DNA from: Bryobacterales bacterium
GTDB taxonomy: Bacteria; Cyanobacteriota; Vampirovibrionia; Obscuribacterales; Obscuribacteraceae
Reading direction: 5' to 3'
DNA: 8,984 bases
NCBI GenBank assembly: GCA_903970295.1
Contig: CAJCHQ010000530.1
Span: 1-8,984 of the forward strand
Of the stretch, positions 5,783 through 8,984 are shown in pieces (the first letter of the stretch is position 1; the number at the start of each line of letters is the position of its first letter). The notes under the pieces are model-generated. The model had not been told where the DNA came from. It worked only from the letters and a program-made list of their open reading frames with translations, and made no database searches. Position numbers and translations under genes: made by a program.

Positions 5783-5997
5783 TCACTCCTTGATTCTTTG
5801 CCTAATATTTCGACGCTTGTTCAAAAACCAAATACCGGCGCTCGCGATACTAATCGAAAAGAGAACGCCGGCAATCACGCACCGAATTCGCCCCATAGAA
5901 ACTCATCGGGCGCAGCAACCATGTCCGCGAGCGCCGGGCCTATCGACAGGACCGAAATGAGAATGAAAAAGTTCAACTTTAGCTGTACCTTAAACAC
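5783..5997 (-). pseudogene. Small exported/membrane protein gene, apparently split by a -1 slip in a G run
   Basis: Two tiny overlapping frames lie here. The first (5997 to 5875, 40 aa) starts at GTG with GAGG 7 nt upstream and encodes a good signal peptide: KVQLKLNFFILISVLSIGPALA, then DMVAAPDEFLWG. It stops after GEFGA. The second (5896 to 5783, 37 aa) overlaps it by 22 bp and encodes a TM helix, CVIAGVLFSISIASAGIWFL, followed by a basic tail NKRRNIRQRIKE. One extra G in the GGGG run (plus-strand CCCC at 5891-5894) would join them into about 71 aa: signal peptide, short exported loop, TM helix, basic cytoplasmic end. That is a typical small membrane protein plan. It could instead be two real small ORFs, a sequencing slip, or phase variation. 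The stop is 9 nt from the start of the 4-TM protein gene. Confidence 0.55.
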
Positions 5998-6075
5998 GCT
6001 GAAACCTCGCAGTTGTCAATGACATTTTAAGCAAGAAGCATATTTTTAGCTTGAGGTTGAGGTGTTGGACTTTAT

Positions 6076-6771
6076 TCAATCGCAAGGTGCTCCCAAAGTC
6101 TTCACCATATGCTCGAATTGCCGCCTTAGACGAGGTTCCGCGATATCCTCGATGTTCATGCGGACAAGGTGCACAGTGACAGGTTGCCCCTGCCTCATAA
6201 ACACACAATCAACCGCGGTACCGGCGCGACCATCAAGAATTCGCCAGTACTCCAGTTGCCGATCGTGTCGACTAAAAACGTGATCGTTAGCTCTCACCAG
6301 GTGATCTCCTTTTCGGACGCCCGCTTGCTCCGCCGGGCAGCCCGGAAAAACTTTCACGACCAAGCCAGACTGCATGAACGGAACGTTGACTGACACGAAA
6401 CCCGTAATGCCGAATCCTAAATTGCGAAAGTCTTCACTGTTCATCTTGCTCTTACGAGCGCGAAGAAATTTGAATTTGTCTTTGTCGTCCTCGGACCTTC
6501 GACCAATGTCGCCGTTCAGCGACGGTTGATCGCCGTGACCGGATTTAGTCACTGAACCGCTCAAAGACATCGACTTTGGAGCTAATGTGTCGGCGTCTGT
6601 GCGCGCAACAGTTGTCGACGATTCCTGCAGTCCCGTGTTGTCCAGCGTCTGCAGCTGAGGTAGGGACTCGCTAGTGTCAGCGGCAACTGATCTTGAAGAG
6701 CAAAGCACGGCAAAAGAGAGAAGCGTTGCAGCCAATTTTTGTGTAGAGAGCCTAGCCATACCAGTATTCAC
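6076..6771 (-). CDS. Exported PDZ-domain protein
   Basis: The product is 231 aa with an N-terminal signal peptide (about 5-31, hydrophobic core LAATLLSFAVLCSS, cleavage likely after SVAA). A low-complexity Ser/Thr/Asp linker (32-110) follows, then one PDZ domain at about 118-208. NLGFGI (117-122) fits the carboxylate-binding loop, SGLVVKVFPGCPAEQAGV (135-152) and RKGDHLVRAND (153-163) are the standard core of a bacterial PDZ. No protease domain is attached, so it probably binds peptide C-termini or acts as an adaptor outside the cytoplasm. The start is uncertain: GTG at 6771 or ATG at 6759, neither with a clear ribosome binding site; the ATG still gives a full signal peptide. A divergent deacylase gene begins 157 bp upstream. 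Two more exported or membrane genes follow downstream on the same strand and may be co-transcribed. Confidence 0.85.
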   Translation of the reverse strand: MNTGMARLSTQKLAATLLSFAVLCSSRSVAADTSESLPQLQTLDNTGLQESSTTVARTDADTLAPKSMSLSGSVTKSGHGDQPSLNGDIGRRSEDDKDKFKFLRARKSKMNSEDFRNLGFGITGFVSVNVPFMQSGLVVKVFPGCPAEQAGVRKGDHLVRANDHVFSRHDRQLEYWRILDGRAGTAVDCVFMRQGQPVTVHLVRMNIEDIAEPRLRRQFEHMVKTLGAPCD

Positions 6772-6866
6772 ATGAATAGCGCAAAAAAGGCTGCCAATTT
6801 CGTCTATTTACGATATCAAGTCTGCAGGCTCCGCCACCAGTTAATCTCACGCTGAACACCACGCAC

Positions 6867-6895
6867 TAGCCAACAAAACGAATGCTGCATACAAT
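6867..6895 (+). promoter_or_regulatory. Candidate promoter for the deacylase gene
   Basis: TAGCCA (6867-6872) and TACAAT (6890-6895) form a -35/-10 pair with a 17-bp spacer (4/6 and 5/6 consensus bases). A transcript would begin near 6902, giving a leader of about 27 nt before the TTG at 6929. Confidence 0.4.
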
Positions 6896-6916
6896 AAAGC
6901 GGTCTGATGACTGCGT

Positions 6917-6932
6917 GCAAGGAAATTCTTGC
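6917..6932 (+). promoter_or_regulatory. Ribosome binding site and start codon in a small hairpin
   Basis: AAGGA (6919-6923) lies 5 nt before the TTG at 6929 and supports this unusual start. GCAAG (6917-6921) and CTTGC (6928-6932) can pair around GAAATT, placing both the ribosome site and the start codon in a weak 5-bp stem. Confidence 0.4.
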
Positions 6933-8593
6933 TCACTGAGTCAGCTAGAATTCGCAACTTGAGTCCTTTGGTGTCTGCGAAAGAATCAAATTACGACGTC
7001 ATAATTCGAAATGGCGATATCTACGACGGAAGTGGGGCAGCCGCCTTCCCGGCCGACATTGGCTTAGTGGGAGACCGCATTGAGCATATTGGCTCTCTCA
7101 AACACGCTCGCGCAAAACTGGAGATAGAAGCATCTGGTCTTGCCGTCGCGCCGGGATTCATCAACATGCTCAGCTGGGCTAACGAGAGCTTGCTTGAAGA
7201 CGGAAACTCGGAGGGTGACATAAGACAGGGCGTCACCCTGGAGATAATGGGCGAAGGGACGTCGATGGGTCCCTTCAATGACTGGATGAAAAAGGAACGC
7301 CAAGAAAGTCAAGGCGATATCAAATACGATGTCACCTGGACTACGTTAGCCGAATACTTGAATCATCTGGTCGATCGTGGCATTTCACCAAACGTAGCAT
7401 CATTCGTCGGTGCCACCACCATCCGGATAAATGTGCTCGGTAACAAAGATCGCGCACCAAACCCAGACGAACTGGAGCAGATGCGGCGCCTCACCGCCAC
7501 CGCCATGAAAGAGGGGGCGCTTGGCGTTTCTTCCTCGCTAATTTATGCGCCAGCCTCTTACTGCAAAACTGACGAATTGGTTTCGCTGGCGGAAATAGCC
7601 GGTCAATATGGTGGCATGTACATCTCGCACTTGCGAAGCGAAAGTTATGGACTTTTGGAAGGCGTGAAGGAACTGGTGCACATCGCCCAGCACGCAAAAG
7701 TACCAGCTGAAATTTATCATTTCAAAGCGATCGGTAAGTCAAACTGGCCCAAGATGGACGCTGCTATAAAGCTGGTCGAGGACGCACGAGAAGATGGTCT
7801 AGCGATCACTGCCGATATGTATCCCTATGTCGCTGCAGCCACTGGTTTGGATGCTAGCATGCCAACTTGGGTGCAAGAAGGTGGCAATCAGGCATGGTTT
7901 GAGCGCCTGCAAAACCCCTCCATAAGAAGTCGAGTTGCCGATGAAATGTCCAAGCCAGGCGTGACCTGGGAAAATTTTTTCCACGAATCCGGTCCGGAAA
8001 ATATGCTTCTCACTACTTTCAAGAACGACCAGCTTAAGCAGTTCACCGGAAAAACCCTGGCGGAAGTCGCCTCAATTCGGGGTAAATCGGCGGCAGAAAC
8101 GGCAATGGATCTCGTTGTCGAAGACGGAAGCCGAATTGATACCGTTTACTTTTGTATATCGGAAGAGAACGTGCGCAAGGTGATGCGTCTTCCCTGGGTC
8201 AGCTTCGGATCAGACTCAGAATCAATGGCACCACGAGGGGTGTTTTTGAAATCAGCCCTGCATCCTCGCGGATACGGCACGTTCGCGCGCGTACTCGGTA
8301 AATATGTGCGTGACGATAAAGTATTGACTCTTCCAGACGCGATCCGCAAACTCACTTCGCTACCGGCCGGAAACCTTAAATTGGCGCGCAGAGGAAAGCT
8401 TTCCCAAGGCTATTTTGCCGATATCGTGGTATTCGATCCAAAAGCGATTAGAGACACAGCGACTTTCGAAAAACCTCACCAATTGGCGATTGGCATGATG
8501 CATGTGTTGGTCAACGGGGTGCAGGTGATTAAGGATGGCGAACACACCGGCGCCAAACCTGGCCGTGTTCTTAAGGGCAGAGCAAAGAGCTAG
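6929..8593 (+). CDS. D-aminoacylase / N-acyl-D-amino-acid deacylase family amidohydrolase
   Basis: This is a cytosolic amidohydrolase-superfamily enzyme of 554 aa, normal length for the family, which removes acyl groups from N-acyl-D-amino acids using bound metal. YDVIIRNGDIYDGSG (22-36), ADIGLVGDRIEHIG (42-55) and APGFIN (74-79) are the standard N-terminal beta-sandwich and entry to the barrel. MYISHLRSE (His234), IYHFKAIGKSNW (His264) and GSDSESMAP (Asp429) match the later metal and catalytic sites. GYFADIVVFDP (about 491-501) and the final HVLVNGVQVIKDGEHTGAKPGRVL are typical of the C-terminus. The usual HxH motif after PGFID is replaced by NMLSW (79-83), and the Cys-containing GNCG-type strand by MGEGTSMGP (107-115), so the first metal site seems altered and the substrate may differ. 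The TTG start is supported by AAGGA 5 nt upstream. It stands alone in its transcription unit here. Confidence 0.88.
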   Translation: MLTESARIRNLSPLVSAKESNYDVIIRNGDIYDGSGAAAFPADIGLVGDRIEHIGSLKHARAKLEIEASGLAVAPGFINMLSWANESLLEDGNSEGDIRQGVTLEIMGEGTSMGPFNDWMKKERQESQGDIKYDVTWTTLAEYLNHLVDRGISPNVASFVGATTIRINVLGNKDRAPNPDELEQMRRLTATAMKEGALGVSSSLIYAPASYCKTDELVSLAEIAGQYGGMYISHLRSESYGLLEGVKELVHIAQHAKVPAEIYHFKAIGKSNWPKMDAAIKLVEDAREDGLAITADMYPYVAAATGLDASMPTWVQEGGNQAWFERLQNPSIRSRVADEMSKPGVTWENFFHESGPENMLLTTFKNDQLKQFTGKTLAEVASIRGKSAAETAMDLVVEDGSRIDTVYFCISEENVRKVMRLPWVSFGSDSESMAPRGVFLKSALHPRGYGTFARVLGKYVRDDKVLTLPDAIRKLTSLPAGNLKLARRGKLSQGYFADIVVFDPKAIRDTATFEKPHQLAIGMMHVLVNGVQVIKDGEHTGAKPGRVLKGRAKS

Positions 8594-8682
8594 TGAAAAA
8601 TATGCGGTTCAGGAAAAATGTCGTCATTCGGAAAAAAATGCTGTAATGAACGAGTCACAACTTACAAATAAAGTCGAATAAT
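8594..8682. other. Intergenic stretch after the deacylase gene
   Basis: This AT-rich stretch holds no reading frame of note and no clear intrinsic terminator: the short runs of A in GGAAAAAT and GGAAAAAAAT are not preceded by a stem that I can see. Confidence 0.4.
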
Positions 8683-8862
8683 TCAAATTTCTGCTTGCAG
8701 CTTCGCGTCCTCAGCTAATATCCTCGTCAACGGCACATCCGTTCCAACAGTCTGAAACTGCACATCGTCGAGCCAAATTTGTCCCTCACCAATAAGCATC
8801 GAGCGCTGTCTTATCCGAGCGTCTATCTCAAGAACAGTCGTGTTACAGCGCAGGAATTTTAA
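8683..8862 (-). pseudogene. Fragment ending in a GxGxxWLDDV motif
   Basis: On the minus strand the frame is open between stops and ends RSMLIGEGQIWLDDVQFQTV, then GTDVPLTR and a short tail to TGA at 8683-8685. The GxGxxWxDDVxF pattern recurs at the C-terminus of beta-sandwich, carbohydrate-binding-like domains in larger proteins. Only about 58 codons are open, an in-frame TGA at 8863-8865 closes the front, and the only ATG (8799) would give 38 aa without a clear ribosome binding site. It is best read as the decayed 3' end of a larger gene. The family is suggested by one motif only. Confidence 0.45.
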
Positions 8863-8984
8863 TCATGATGCATACCTGGACCGTTGTGGTGATCCGGCAA
8901 TGGATTTAGAGCCCAATAGATGGGAGCAAGAACTTTAATAATTATCAACTTACTAAAGCCAAGAGCAAGGAAGACCGCAGTACA
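8859..8984 (-). CDS. Possible C-terminus of a membrane protein entering from the right edge
   Basis: Read from the right edge, the minus strand has 41 open codons ending in TAA at 8859-8861. The product is hydrophobic (TAVFLALGFSK, LIIIKVLAPIYWALNPLP) and closes with a His-rich tail, DHHNGPGMHHD. The composition looks like a real membrane protein end with a possible metal-binding tail, but an open stretch this short can occur by chance. No family is recognised. Confidence 0.35.
   Translation of the reverse strand, partial: CTAVFLALGFSKLIIIKVLAPIYWALNPLPDHHNGPGMHHD

Noticed and set aside
6021..6060. Intrinsic terminator after the PDZ gene
   Set aside because: AAGC/GCTT pairings here are only 4 bp and no proper T-run follows on the minus strand.
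1..8984. tRNA genes, CRISPR arrays, insertion sequences, phage or toxin-antitoxin modules
   Set aside because: No cloverleaf-like elements, regular spaced repeats, transposase motifs or terminal inverted repeats with target duplications were found by reading.

Overview
The window looks like a chromosomal segment of a Gram-negative-type bacterium: there are signal peptides, a membrane glycosyltransferase and a PDZ exported protein, roughly balanced base composition, and several GTG/TTG starts. There are no tRNA, rRNA, transposase or CRISPR signals. The mixture (GT87 enzyme, BEM46-like hydrolase, many small orphan membrane proteins) would suit an uncultured lineage such as the non-photosynthetic Cyanobacteriota, but that is only a guess from style and nothing here fixes the phylum.

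Layout. 1-660: the 3' part of a BEM46-type alpha/beta hydrolase (+). 725-2095: a GT87-type membrane mannosyltransferase-like protein (+). 2092-2520: an unidentified 142-aa protein (-), convergent with the GT by 3 bp. 2620-2985: a small unidentified multi-pass membrane protein (-), whose leader carries two perfect 18-bp palindromes and a half-site over its start codon. 3246-4037: a NiCoT/NicO nickel-cobalt permease (-). 4119-4560: decayed pieces of hypA and hypB (+), divergent from the permease. 4563-5045: a glycine-zipper protein (-). 5186-5773: a 4-TM membrane protein (-), preceded by two overlapping tiny reading frames (5783-5997) that look like one small exported/membrane protein broken by a one-base slip in a G run. 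6076-6771: an exported PDZ protein (-). 6929-8593: a D-aminoacylase-family amidohydrolase (+) lacking the usual HxH metal motif. 8594-8984: a fragment of a GxGxxWLDDV-type domain and the possible C-terminus of another protein entering from the right, both on the minus strand.

The most coherent story is nickel. An apparently intact Ni/Co permease sits head-to-head with the wreck of a hypA-hypB pair, the accessory proteins that insert nickel into [NiFe]-hydrogenase. This suggests the lineage once had a nickel uptake/hydrogenase maturation locus and lost the chaperones here while keeping the transporter. The palindromic operators just beyond the permease gene probably control the small membrane protein gene, and could belong to a metal-responsive regulator encoded elsewhere.

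The remaining genes (hydrolase, GT87, PDZ protein, deacylase) show no obvious common pathway. 5186-6771 may be one minus-strand transcription unit (PDZ protein, small membrane protein, 4-TM protein), judging by short spacings and a good ribosome binding site in front of each of the last two genes.
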